Source of the DNA: Syngnathus acus
Lineage: Eukaryota > Chordata > Actinopteri > Syngnathiformes > Syngnathidae
Assembly: GCF_901709675.1 (NCBI RefSeq)
Contig: NC_051093.1
Coordinates: forward strand, 8,237,553-8,301,552
Length of the DNA stretch: 64,000 nucleotides
Direction: 5' to 3'
The notes beneath the pieces were generated by a model, which worked only from the letters and a program-made list of their open reading frames with translations, was not told the DNA's origin and did not search any database. The translations under genes and the position numbers were made by a program. Shown piece by piece: positions 13,701 to 25,223 of the stretch; position 1 is the stretch's first letter, and every line of letters begins with the position of its first letter.

Positions 13701-15483
13701 AAGAAAAACGTATAAGCACTTTTGCCGACGAGGCGCTCTCTCCCCCCACAATCTTTTCTCTTCTTATTATTTCCCATCCGATTGCACTTTCCATACACTC
13801 CTTGCCTCTCTTTCCCTTTCCCTGCCCAGTTAAACTAATAAGGGTGTGATTAATGGTCTGCTAATTGCTGTAATCTCTGTTAATTAGAATCGAGATTCTA
13901 CAGTGGTGGAGTGCTTGGGGGGGGAAAGATGCTTGTTGCACTAATCTGAAGGTCCACAACTGCACTAAAAGTGAGCACAAGTGCAGGATAGGAAAAGGCA
14001 GGTGCACGGGCATTTGTCAATATTGATGAATGAAGAAAAAAAGGACGGGTGCAATTTTTTTTCCTATTAAATTTACAACATATGTCTTGAAAAAGTAAAT
14101 TATTCATTTAATTTTTTCTTTTTCCAGCAGCTACATTTTTTGACACATTATTGTGCAAGTTTAAGACGGAACCAAATGAAAATGCACATTTGACTGACGT
14201 CAAGTGATGTAATCTATTTCTAGAAATGAACAGTTCTTTTTAAATTGAGTTGCAACATTTTGTAATCCATCTTTTAACTTGTTAGTATTCGACTCGTAAA
14301 CACTGTCTGGCTCTCAACAAGGTGTGTATTTCCAGATGTGTGTTTATCTGAGAGGTGCGAAGCCCCAACCCTGAGGATAAACATGCACTCAAAGTCAAAC
14401 ACACACACACAGTCTTTGCAGATGTGGCTTTGCGGACGCCCATGTAGCAGCGTCTCACCTCGGACAGTGAGGTGGACTGTCGGTAAGCCGGAGTGACAGC
14501 TAGGTGTCTGCACAAGGTTGTCCAGAAGCGTGAGGGGCGTGGCAGCTGCATCGCAGACCAGATGTGGCAAGAGTCGTCAAAACCGACACACATTCCAGAT
14601 GTGGCAGCGCCGGTCATAACACAGAAGGCCGGAGCCGCTCAGATGTCGAGAAAAAAAAAGGTCCATTCGCCAAATAATACAAATGAACATGTTTGAGCTG
14701 CTGTTGAGTTTTTTTTTTTAGTTGCTTGTGTGGGTGGAGAATGAGATGCTCATGGCACAGCACAAACTTAAGGAGAACTTCTCCCCCCCCCCCCCCTCAC
14801 TTTTTTATACACACACCAAGCTGCTCGACTAGTCAAAGTGCTTTAGATTCAAACCTACATTACATTATTCCAAATTCCATTACGATCTGACTCTGCTGAA
14901 ATAGCTTCTGTCCGGTGAGACTTTTAAGTTTTAATATTGTTTGCTCACTTTCTTCTCTTTTTTTTCTTTCTAGGAAATGCTGCAAAAGTTGGCCTCATTG
15001 TATAAATAGAAGAGCAATTTGTGGAATGTTAAAAAAAAAATGAAACTACTCCTCCTGGAGCTAAATGGTAAATATGTTACTAGTTAGGAATATCAAGTCT
15101 GCCATCTTGTGTCCGCCAACAGATTACATAACTTTAAATTATTACAAATGAAATTATGGAGTGATTTTTTCTTCATTTACTTTTTTATGTGCATTGTCCC
15201 ATTCGCCGTCTTAGAAATGCACCGATCGACGGGTTAATCAATTAATTGAATGCAAATAATTACTTATGGTGATTGTGTTGAATTGTGTCAAAATGACATT
15301 TTTCCAAAATCAAGGAGTTATCTCTGCCAGCCAACACTGCAGTGTGCCACGATTTTCAGCGTCAACTTAGTTTAGATTTCTAACACATTCCCCATGTTGT
15401 CATCAAGCATTTACGTCAAGTCGCAAGTTAACATGCGGCCAAACACGCAAGTGCTACATGCATAGATTCCAAAATTGTAATTC
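10706..15483. other. Non-coding region right of mir-137 with candidate conserved elements
   Basis: No coding exon is recognised. Unique, enhancer-like blocks stand out at about 11,340-11,480, 12,460-12,720, 12,900-13,050 and 13,838-13,900; the last has GATTAATGGTCTGCTAATTG followed by further TAATTA-type cores. Between them are (TG)n, C-runs and poly-T. Similar density of conserved elements is typical around MIR137, but no alignment was possible here. Confidence 0.45.
10996..11054. repeat. GGCTGGCGGGCA-type minisatellite
   Basis: Imperfect GGCT, GGCG and GGGC steps repeat over about 60 bp, roughly 450 bp downstream of the mir-137 hairpin. Confidence 0.7.
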
Positions 15484-15497
15484 AATGTTTCTTCTGA

Positions 15498-15843
15498 GGC
15501 GGCTCGGTGGAGCACTGGGTAGCACGTCCGCCTCACAGTTAGGAGTGTGCGGGTTTGATTCCACCTCCGGCCCTCCCTGTGTGGAGTTTGCATGTTCTCC
15601 CCGGGCCCGCGTGGGTTTTCTCCGGGCACTCCGGTTTCCTCCCACATCCCAACAACATGCTTGGTAGGCCGATTGAAGACTCCAAATTGTCCCTAGGTGT
15701 GAGTGCGAGTGCAAATGGTTGTTTGTCTCTGTGTGCCCTGCGATTGGCTGGCAACCGGTTCAGGGTGTGCCCCGATGACGGCTGGGATAGGCTCCAGCAC
15801 TCCCGCGACGCCCGTGGGGACTAAGCGGTTCAGAAAATGGATG
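15498..15843 (+). mobile_element. tRNA-related SINE insertion with target-site duplication
   Basis: The element starts GGCGGCTCGGTGGAGCACTG, has a B-box-like GGGTTTGATTCC, the widespread fish core TGTGTGGAGTTTGCATGTTC, and ends in an AAAATGGATG-type tail. It is flanked by a perfect 14-bp direct repeat, AATGTTTCTTCTGA, at 15,484-15,497 and 15,844-15,857. This proves insertion by target-primed reverse transcription and suggests a young copy. Diverged relatives lie near 34.85 kb and 40.1 kb. Confidence 0.9.
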
Positions 15844-15857
15844 AATGTTTCTTCTGA

Positions 15858-18179
15858 TTATACTAACATTGGTAAAAAATGTTTTTTTTATGTGCTACCT
15901 GCAGCATTGCATACTAATTAGACCCCTCCTGGGATAACTCAATATTTGGACATCCAAAGTCTAAGTTCAAACATTGCTCAGCAGGCCCAAGGGAGTCGAA
16001 TAATTACTGTAATTGACTACAAACGACTGTATAATGATTGAAGTGTTTTTGTTTGTTACTCATGCTGTACTTTTTCATTATTATCATCATTATCACTGAA
16101 TTTCTGTATCACAGAAAGTGGCATGGAAAAAGTATTTTGTCTCAAATTGTCCTCTTTAATGTTTAAGAGCTTTAAACGAATGTATATATTCGACAAAAGC
16201 CAATTAAACATAAAATGATATTTTTAAATTGTGTTTGACAACCTGCACAACATTGCTCGGGCCTGTCCTGCCTCAGCAGTCTCACATCTTGATGAAAGCA
16301 AGCCGTCAGGAATGCAGTGAGAAGAAGTAGACTGTTGTATTTAATTACACTGCTGATACAACAATGTCATTGTTGTTCTCATTACCATAATCATTCTAGG
16401 TTAATCACAGAAGGTCATGTGGGACATGAAATTTCATGCTGAGAAATGTCAATTAAAATTGGCTTAGAGAAATTAGTCTGGAGAAGTACTCACGTATTTT
16501 TGTTAATATATCATAGATGACCCAGTGCACGTTGAGTTTAAATTTAAATTTACTATACGAAGCCCTGAAGTCACTCATTCTTACCAAAAGAATGTTTGCA
16601 ATAGACAGTAAAAGAGTGCCCCCTTGTGGTTGGTAGACCCCAGATATATACATATTGTGTGATATTTATTTATGTATTTTTATTTATTTATGTATTTGCA
16701 TTCGCATGGCAGCATAAACCACAACTGCTACTTACACATAGGCCTGCACAAATAATTGATGGCCAATGAATTCATAAATTCCAGCAATATCTTTTGTCAG
16801 TCCCACTTTCTTAGTCATATTTGATGGATTTGATGAATTGATATTAATATCAAGGTAAGATCCATGGAACAAAAAACCCTTGTAAGCATTTTATGCATGT
16901 TTTAAAAGGTTTCTTAAAAAAAAAATCCACTTATTGAAAGACATTGGAATGACACAAATATATGATCTGTGCATATATTGCCATCCATAATCATAATCAA
17001 AACAAATGCCAGTTGAGTCCTTTCCAAATAAGAAAAATTCACACCCTGCAGTGAGTCAGCTGCATGAATCATGTTTCACGCTACACAGTGCCTTTAAGTG
17101 CTTTTTTCCCTTTTACTCACATCAGCTCTTTTTCTGATTTGGCCCACAGTCGCTTCACAGATCAGGCCAAGTGTAAAATGGAAGCATCTTGCAAACGGTT
17201 ACTATGTCAAGAAGCTGCTGATGTGGAGCCATTGTTTAGCTGACCAGGCCTGAACAAAACACAGAGTGCGAAAGACAATAAGAAGAAAATCATTGACAGT
17301 CTGCATTGAGCTCCTCAGCGTATTGATAGTGTGCAAAGGTGACTTTAGACAAGTGGTCGTGTATAAAAACATGAATCGGTCATGATTTGGCTGGGAATTC
17401 TTGTAAGCAGAAGAACCAGATAAACCAGTCTTTAACTGATGTTACAATTCACACGGTTGGTTGAATTCTTCAAATTGCAATTTTAATATTCTGTATTTAT
17501 TATGTGTTTGGAAGAAGGCATGCACTTTTCAGAATTTTCCAGATTTTTTTTTTTTTAAATTAAAGAGATGATTTATTACAACAAGTGAACATTTTAATCT
17601 TTGTAAATGCAAAGTTTATGGCAGTGATGTTGCAGTAGCTAAAAATAATGTGCTTGTGGACCAAGAGTGTTTTGGTTGCATTATGCTAACATGATTTTGA
17701 TTTTTTTTTTTGATATTATCACATTGCTTACATTTCTAGCAGTCTTTATCTACGATGTGTGACTAAATAAATAACATTGTGCTTATAAGACACAGGGAGA
17801 TTTTCTGTTTGGGTTTCAGATAATGATGATTGAATCAATTTTACTATTTACAGATGCTCTGGACAGCAATCAGACGCTTTTATGATTAGGTATCATTGAG
17901 GTGAGCAGACTCTGTGTGGTTTTAGACCAAGGAGGATCTTCATTCATGCTGCATAGAGACTATAACAGAAGAGGGGCCACAGGGGAGTCCAAGCACAGTT
18001 TTATGGACTTGTTTTGTCTGGTGTGTAACACAACTGCACAGCAGTATTAGTTGTGTTTCCCCAGAGATATGAATGTATAGTGATACATTGATTATATTGG
18101 AAAATAATGATGAAATAAATATTGTCAAATATAATCAATCAATTATAAAACGGGTGCAGGATTAAAAATTCCTGGGGCC
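15858..18179. other. Non-coding interval before tlcd4 promoter
   Basis: AT-rich unique sequence with short homopolymers. I see no exon, RNA gene or clear element in it. Confidence 0.6.
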
Positions 18180-18400
18180 TTTGTTCCTCGAGGGCGTTGC
18201 CTACGAAGGGGGCGTGTGCACGACAAGGGGGCGTGTCCTTTAAGACGTCACGAGTCGCTCTTGCCTGTCAACAAAATAAAGCGAGTTTTAACTTTTCCAG
18301 CCGCTCAACTGATGATTGGAAACGTATTGCTGCAAAGATAAAGTAGCAAAAGGAAAAGCTTTAATACCCAGTTGTAATGCTGCGTCGGAATTGTTTACGT
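18180..18400 (+). promoter_or_regulatory. Candidate tlcd4 promoter, CpG and GC-box rich
   Basis: Two copies of AAGGGGGCGTGT (KLF/SP type) and a CRE-like AGACGTCACG at about 18,243-18,252 stand in a locally CpG-rich patch within AT-rich surroundings. It lies directly upstream of a candidate non-coding exon. Confidence 0.5.
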
Positions 18401-18574
18401 GGCTCGGGAGGCTTTTTTTATTTTTTATTTTTTTTTACCTCCCCTCTGTGGGTCGCACGGGCGAGCTGGCAAGCTTGTAGTTTAGCCGACTTGCTAGCTG
18501 TCGTCAAGTTGTAAGAAAGTGGACAAGACGGGGAGCCTATCCGAGCCACACAGACCTATGCGACGGATAAAAAG
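18401..18574 (+). other. Candidate tlcd4 5' untranslated exon
   Basis: The segment ends in AAAAAG followed by a GTAACG donor at 18,575. The first coding exon begins just 7 nt after its acceptor (exon start about 21,125), so an upstream untranslated exon is required, and this is the best candidate. Its 5' limit is a guess. Confidence 0.4.
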
Positions 18575-20877
18575 GTAACGCAGATCTCATTACCACCACC
18601 ACCACCACGTCAAACGCAATACGTACCCGTGCTTAAGTGATCATTGTACGTCAAATTTGATGTGATTGACCGTTTTAAATCTCCGGCTGCACGCTTCACT
18701 CGCCTAGCCAGTTGCTGCAGCAACAGCAGGAGCACACATAAATGAGAAGCAATGATAACTTTACCTGCTGAAATTCTACTGCTTTGCTGCAACTCGTTCC
18801 ACGCCTATGACCACGCTGTTCTATTCGGATAACCGCTCCCTGCATTATCTCCATCGACTGCAATGCTTAAATATGCAGTCGCACTCCCTGCCAAGAAATA
18901 TTAATTGTGAAGATGAACGATGCCAATGCACATGACTGGCGAATTGGCATGTCGTTATGCAACATTTGACACGGGGATATCCGTTTGCGGTCATAAAATG
19001 CCAACCATGAATCAGCATTCGTTTCTCAACCCTGCAGGAAGACATTGGTAAGATTTGGCTGGCTGCTTATTTTGACTCCCGATGAGCAGAGCGAGACACT
19101 GGTGTAGCAATGGCTTAGTCGGGCTGCAAGGTTGGGATCTCCAGCGAGGCAGAGGAAATTCAATTGTTTATGTGTAGTCGATATGGCACGAGTGGCGATT
19201 TGCTGACAGCGGCAAGATGTGGAACAAGGTCAAATGTAGATGTAGGAGTGGATCTTCTATCCGGGCTGTCAGCCGCAGTGAGGAGCATCCGTGTTGCTTC
19301 CTCCCACGGGGGGCTGGCTGGCTGTGCGCGAAGCAGCTTGCCAGGTGAAGGATGCCCATGAATTATTCAGACGCATGCAGCATCCGATCGTCGTGGCAGA
19401 CAATAAGGATCTGGGGGTTGTGTGGTTCCTCCGTGCACGAGGTATGCTTCTGCTTTTATTGTTGAACATGCTAGTTTCCAGTAGGGAATGGTGCATTCAG
19501 CATGCTCGATAGAGGAGGGCTTGCACTGGAATGATTGATTTAGGGGCTAACCAGCATTCGAACTTGATATTTCATCTTCAATGCTTCCCTTATGTACTGA
19601 GTTTAATTTGTGGGCAATTTCAATTTCCCTCAGTGAAGTGCCAATTCTGTTCCAGCCCTCCCCCTCCACAAAAAAACACGCCACATTTTTTATTACATTT
19701 ATTTAATAAAGAAAAAAGCATCCGTGCACAAATAAAAACATTCAAAATTAAATGTAATCACTGTACATTGGAACAGACAAAAGTCAAATTATGCAGGGTG
19801 ATTCAATTGAATTGAATTATGCTATTGAAGTGATCTACTCCAGTGATTCTTGACAGTTACCAAACATTTACAAATGTCATTTGTCACAAGCCTATTATTT
19901 TGAAATAGACAAAGAAAGGGTTGCTAAAAACAATAATCAAGACATTTTGTCCTGTGCCACTTTTGTGTTTCAGGTGAACCAATTTATTATGTTAAAAAAA
20001 AAAAAACATGTTTGTATGGATCTTGTAAATTAATGTACTCCTGTGCTTTGTTCCCAGTAGGCTATTTTTCAATATGCATCCATCATGTAGGTCATTTAAG
20101 TGTAAATATAGCAGCTGACATGCCTCAAGTGTCATGCGCTGCATGGTGGGCTGACCTAAGAAAATGGATGAGTCAGCAAATGCCAACTGAATCCTATGCA
20201 GCATTTAATTGTAATATTTATGGATTATTGTTCATGTTGCCACGCTAGCTCTTGTTGACGCCTATGGAGTTATTTATGTGCAATGGACTCATGCATTGTC
20301 ATGTGTGTGGTAAGCGCATCCATATCAGAATAGTGTTGCGTAAAATTTCCATATTCGGTTTGGCTTAGGTTACATAGTCAACAACTGACCTTTTCCTTTG
20401 TTAGCAGTACCTTGTAAACTCTGCTTTTTGGAACTCTAATCATCAGCTCTCTCAACTGAGCGCTTAAAATGCCTCACATAAAGTCGATGGTTTAATCAGA
20501 ATTTATCGGGTCAGAGTCCAGACTCGAAAGACGTTTTGTAATCGCTGATAAAGGATTGCTCTTTTCTATAATACAGACGTGTGGATTTGTAAACTTTTAC
20601 TCCAAGATGGAAACCGTAATCATCAGATGAAGTCGCCGTTGTATTTTTAATCTAGTGAAGCAGGGCCAGCAACCCTGAACCGTTTAGAAGGGCTCTTGCA
20701 CGTGGGTTTACGACATCAACAAGTCCCAAAACAGATTAGATTACAGGCTGAGCTGTTGTATACCTGAAATGGATCAGTGCATTGCGATACTGTGTGATGC
20801 CTGGCTATTCCTTAAAACGACTATAGTGGATGGCAGGTTTTTGTGATTTTTTTTTTTTTTAAAGAAAATAATTGAGG

Positions 20878-20937
20878 CCAGCCCAGTTAAAATACAAGTG
20901 TGACGTTTATAACCGTCATTGGTAGTGAATGAGTTGA
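20878..20937. repeat. Dispersed repeat fragment, second copy
   Basis: Same family as 3,535-3,592: CCCAGTTAA, GTGACG, TTTATAACCGTCATTGG, then TAGTGAATGAGTT. Confidence 0.55.
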
Positions 20938-21131
20938 TATTTTTTGGTCTTCTTTCTACCTCTACAAAGCTTGCCAGAAGTCACTCCTATGTGTTCTTGT
21001 ATTTGGACTCATGTTATCCCATTCATCTTTTCCTGGAGGACAGCATGAATTGAGTCGTCGCTCATTTTATTGACCCCGAGCGTCTCTCTTCTTCACCTTC
21101 TCTGTGCCCTCCTATCATCTTTAGGTGAGGG

Positions 21132-24100
21132 ATGGAGACTAGAGAGTTGGCTGTGGTCGCTGGTAGCTTTGTAGGTTTCCAGTTCTTCTTCTCGGTGGCC
21201 AGTCCTTTACTCTCTTCAGCCATCTCACCATGTTATCGATTGCTGCCTCCCACCAAGCACACAGAGTGGAACTCACGGTGAGTTGCAGCAACCAAACAAA
21301 AACAATTTTTTTTTTGCAAAAACCATTTTCAAAAATTCCTTTCCAGTGGATCATTTTCAGTTTGCATTAAGCAAAAAGCTCAATAAAATAAAGTTACCCT
21401 GTTCTAAGAAATCCAGTATCAACATACTTGGATTTTCAGCCCTCTTTATATTTGAGTTGCCCTCCGAAAGCAAATAAGGCTGTTTTTGATGACGCACCCG
21501 CTCAGGCCAAACAGAATTATTCCGTACAAACACAGCAGTGATCACAACGCTGCCGTAAACAAATAAGAAAAACATCCAGGTAAAGTTCAGAAGGAAAACC
21601 TGTCATTTGTAAGCTGCGTAACACCCCCTTGTTGACTCCATGTTATTAAATTCCTTCCATTGACGGTTAATATTTAAAAGCAGAGGGATCTCTTTACTAG
21701 TAGCCCACAACAAGTTAAAGGGCAATACTGGTGGATGATTGCATAGTGGCCAACCATTGCATAACCAGACACCATTCAACTTGTTTGTTATGTAACCACG
21801 AGTGCAAGGAGGGAGTCTGCGTGTTCAAAGAAAGACGTGCATGTTTAATGAACGTAACTACGTCAACGCTTTGACTGTTTCTTAAGCTCGTCCGTCCGTC
21901 ATTTGTCCCAATTATATTTTTTGCAGCTTTTAATTGGCTTATTGTTTCACTGATATTCACACTTGTGAATTTCTCATTGGTCTGTGACGAGAATGCCGTC
22001 GGATGTAAATATAGACTCGTGAAATAATTATTATTTTTATTCACAAATAAATATAGACACAATAAAAATAAATAGACGAATGTGAAATAATTCAAATTAT
22101 TATTTTATTCATAAATAAATATCGACTAATAATTCAAATTTTCTTCACAATGCACGTGTTGTGTTCCAGGTTGGTGTCGACGGTTCACGCTCTGATCGTG
22201 GGATTCTTTTGTTTGTACATCTTATGCTTCGATGAGGCCGTCAACACCAATCCTGTCTGGTAAGTGTTACATTTATGACACATTCAATCTTGTAAAAAAT
22301 GTTCTTTTTTTTTTTCTTCGAGCTGTCATTCTTATCATCTTACTTCTTTGCAACACTCCTTCCTTCTTCCTCATCTTATTTCTCAGTTGCCCTTCCTCTC
22401 TAGACCGCCACTTCTCCCAGCAACTCGAACTAACAAGGCTTCTTTTCATAGCAATCCACAGCACAGCTTAATCGTCCACACCCTCTCTCTCTCTCTCTCT
22501 TGATCACCCCATGTGTCCCCACTTTCAGCCTGGTCTGTCTCAGTGTCCATTGCAACACCCTTACGTCTCTGTCAAATCAATGCAGCGCACCTCCTTCTCT
22601 TTCATTGTCTCCCTTTTGGCCCCCGGTCAGTGTTGCTCATAGCGGGAGAAAAGAAATTTGGGTGTGATGGGGACTTGGGGGTTTGAATAAAAAGGAGAAG
22701 GGACAAAAGGGGGGAACCGAGCTGCATCTGCTCTGAGAACTGGAATCCTTCATTTTAATTCCCTTCACGAGGCAAGGAAAAGGCGATTTCTTTTTTTTTT
22801 TTTTTTGCTTGAGTTTGCAACATAGTCTGAGACGTCCTGGATGGGATTTTTCAGCGTTTCCTCCCTCTTATCCACATTGCAACACCTCAGTGGCGAAAGC
22901 AATAATCCTTCAGCCAATCAGATTTGTGTTGGATCGTCATTAAGAGCCGTTATACAAAAGCCGTATTGTTCTTCATGCTGAAATGGCCACAACTAAACAG
23001 CTTTGAAAAAAATATGTCGACAGATGAAGTGAGCAAAAATTATCAACATTTAAAACAGAAATTGCATATAATGCATTTTTCTTTTCTTTTTAATTTGACA
23101 GTAAAAATCAGAGGTCATCTACGGGAGAACGTGATCCGCCGTCCAATACGGGTGCTCGTGTTATTAAAATCCGTACAAATAAGCGTCTCTGTTACACAGA
23201 CGTTAAAGCGCTCGTTTGCTATACGACACCTGACTCCGACTGCTTCCAGCATCCGATGCCTCATTGTTATTTTGGACAGATGCTACTTGCATCAACGCTG
23301 TCAGCGATACAAAAAAGATCGAATTTCATCACCAAATGCCTTGCGTCTCTTCATCACAGCTTTAATAACTTCTAAGCGGAATGTAATTTCTAATCTGCTA
23401 TCTCAGAGGCTGTTAAAGCTCATGGACAGTAGACAATCACTCATGAATAATTTGAATGGGATTTCTGATTAGTGTCAAGTGTTCTCTTTACTGAAGTAGA
23501 TTAGTTATCAGTGGGATGTTTTTTTTAAACATAATGTTCTTTGCTATTCCACAGGGGGGACCCAAGTATGGTTAAATTAAATGTAGCTATTACCTGTGGC
23601 TACCTACTATACGGTGAGTTTTTATTTGATTTATTTTTATCTCCCCTTGTCCAAGGTCAAGCTATACTGATATGATATAAAACACCAAATATAGGCTTGT
23701 GATCTACAAAACATGCAGAGTGTTTTTTTGCTTTGCGCATAAATAGTTTTGACCTTTGCTAATCACCACGTACACGATTTTGTCAGCTCTACTTAAATAG
23801 CTCAACTTTGTTTTCTAGATTTGTTGCTGCTCGCATGTAATTGGAGCACCATGGGGGACAGATTTTTTGTTTGTCACCACCTGGCGGCGCTATATGCATA
23901 TGGTTATGTGCTGGTAAGGCCTCTTTTGGATCGAAACGTTATAAATAAACTCCTTTGATTAACATACTTTCTGTATTATTAATGACAACTTGCTTTGGGT
24001 CATTTCAGACACGCGGCGTGCTGCCCTACTTTGCCAACTTTCGTCTCATTTCTGAACTATCCACACCTTTTGTGAATCAAAGGTGAGTTTTGGTAGGAGT

Positions 24101-25223
24101 GAATAGATTTTTTTTTAAGTCGAGACATATTGCAACATATTCATGCTAAGCTGCTAAAATCTTTGTTACTGAAGACTCGCACAAGTGCATTCTTAGTCCA
24201 CGTGCCTCAAATTCTCGTTTGCGAACTTCCACACCACTCAACAGGCCACACACTCGAAAGATGTATTCTTTTGTTCAAAATAGGTACACAGTCAACATCA
24301 CAAATACCACAGTGTGGATTGTATAATGTGATTATGGCGACCTCAAGTGGACAAAAATAATTCTGAATTCTACGTGCACACCGTGCAGAATATTCAATGA
24401 AAAAACCTTAAAATTATAAATAGGCATAATCAACTAATTAACTTGGGTGGGTCTAGAAAATGAACAAAATGTAAAAAATTGAGTTAGTTCCATGCTGTGA
24501 TAGATAAATACACTACCGTTCAAAAGTTTGGGGTCACAAAATTGTTTGGGTGACCCCAAACTTTTGAACGGTAGTGTATATATTGATTTAGATAATTATT
24601 TATAGATTATATATATAATCTTCTGTGTAAAAAATCTTATAATATATATGTATACTTATATTCATAGATTTTTTATAATCTTATACAAATATAATATTTA
24701 ATTCATAATATTTTATTATAATAATATTTACACTACCGTTCAAAGGTTTGGGGTCACCCAAACAATTTTGTGACCCCAAACTTTTGAACGGTAGTGTATA
24801 TACAGTATATTTCTGTTAATCAATGACCCATGTCTGTACAGCTAAAAAAAAGAATCAAGTTTAAGCTTTTGTTTGTATGTCGCTGATCTTTCTAGGTGGT
24901 TCTTTGAAGCATTAAAATACCCCCGCTCAAACAGAATGGTCGTGGTAAATGGCGTCGCGATGGCCGTGGTCTTCTTCCTGGTGCGGATCGCCGTCATGCC
25001 GTCCTATTGGGCAAGCGTATTTGCCACATTTGGCACTGAAGACTTTGAGCGCTTGGGCTTGGGTGCCCAGGTAGCCTGGATCACCTCCTGCGTGGCCCTG
25101 GACATCTTGAACACTATCTGGATGTTTAAGATCACACGAGGTTGCTACAAGGTACTGGCCGGATCCAAAGCGCCGAAAGAAAAAGAGGACAAGAAAAAGC
25201 ATGCCAACAACCACACGGACTGA
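21132..25223 (+). CDS. tlcd4: TLC domain-containing protein 4 (TMEM56)
   Basis: A multi-pass membrane protein of the TRAM-LAG1-CLN8 (TLC) family. The family sits in ER or other membranes and is linked to lipid handling, and the exact role of TLCD4 is not settled. Coding exons are 21132-21277, 22170-22259, 23555-23613, 23819-23913, 24009-24082 and 24896-25223, all with GT-AG junctions in phase, giving 263 aa, the same as the human protein as I recall it. Diagnostic strings are EWNSR at the first junction, FCLYILCFDEA, the conserved MGDRFFVCHHLAALYAY segment with its HH pair, FVNQRWFFEALKYP, and a lysine-rich cytosolic tail. The ATG at 21,132 is the first in its exon and opens a hydrophobic segment. 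The third intron has a hairpin-bearing neighbour downstream (24.5-24.8 kb) in the last intron. On human 1p21.3 TLCD4 lies near CNN3 and in the broader MIR137 region, as here. Confidence 0.95.
22014..22127. repeat. AT-rich imperfect tandem duplication
   Basis: Two copies of a unit near 60 bp of the form GTGAAATAATT...TTATTCA(C/T)AAATAAATAT, in tlcd4 intron just upstream of its second coding exon. Confidence 0.6.
24509..24798. mobile_element. Paired inverted hairpins around an AT-rich core (MITE-like)
   Basis: Two 70-bp palindromes (24,509-24,578 and 24,729-24,798) each have arms TACACTACCGTTCAAAAG and TTTGGGGTCAC. The loop of the second is the exact reverse complement of the first, so the whole 290 bp is itself an inverted repeat around a 150-bp AT-rich core. 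Such arms are widespread in fish genomes. I interpret it as a non-autonomous DNA transposon or a nested pair in tlcd4's last intron. Confidence 0.75.

Noticed and set aside
19164-19512. CpG-rich open frames downstream of the tlcd4 promoter
   Set aside because: They overlap on both strands, as GC-rich DNA does, and show no protein similarity; possibly an alternative leader exon.
22924-23472. A 182-codon open frame inside tlcd4 intron
   Set aside because: Longest intronic frame, but composition is AT-rich and it resembles no family I know; tlcd4 splicing passes over it. Kept only as a note.
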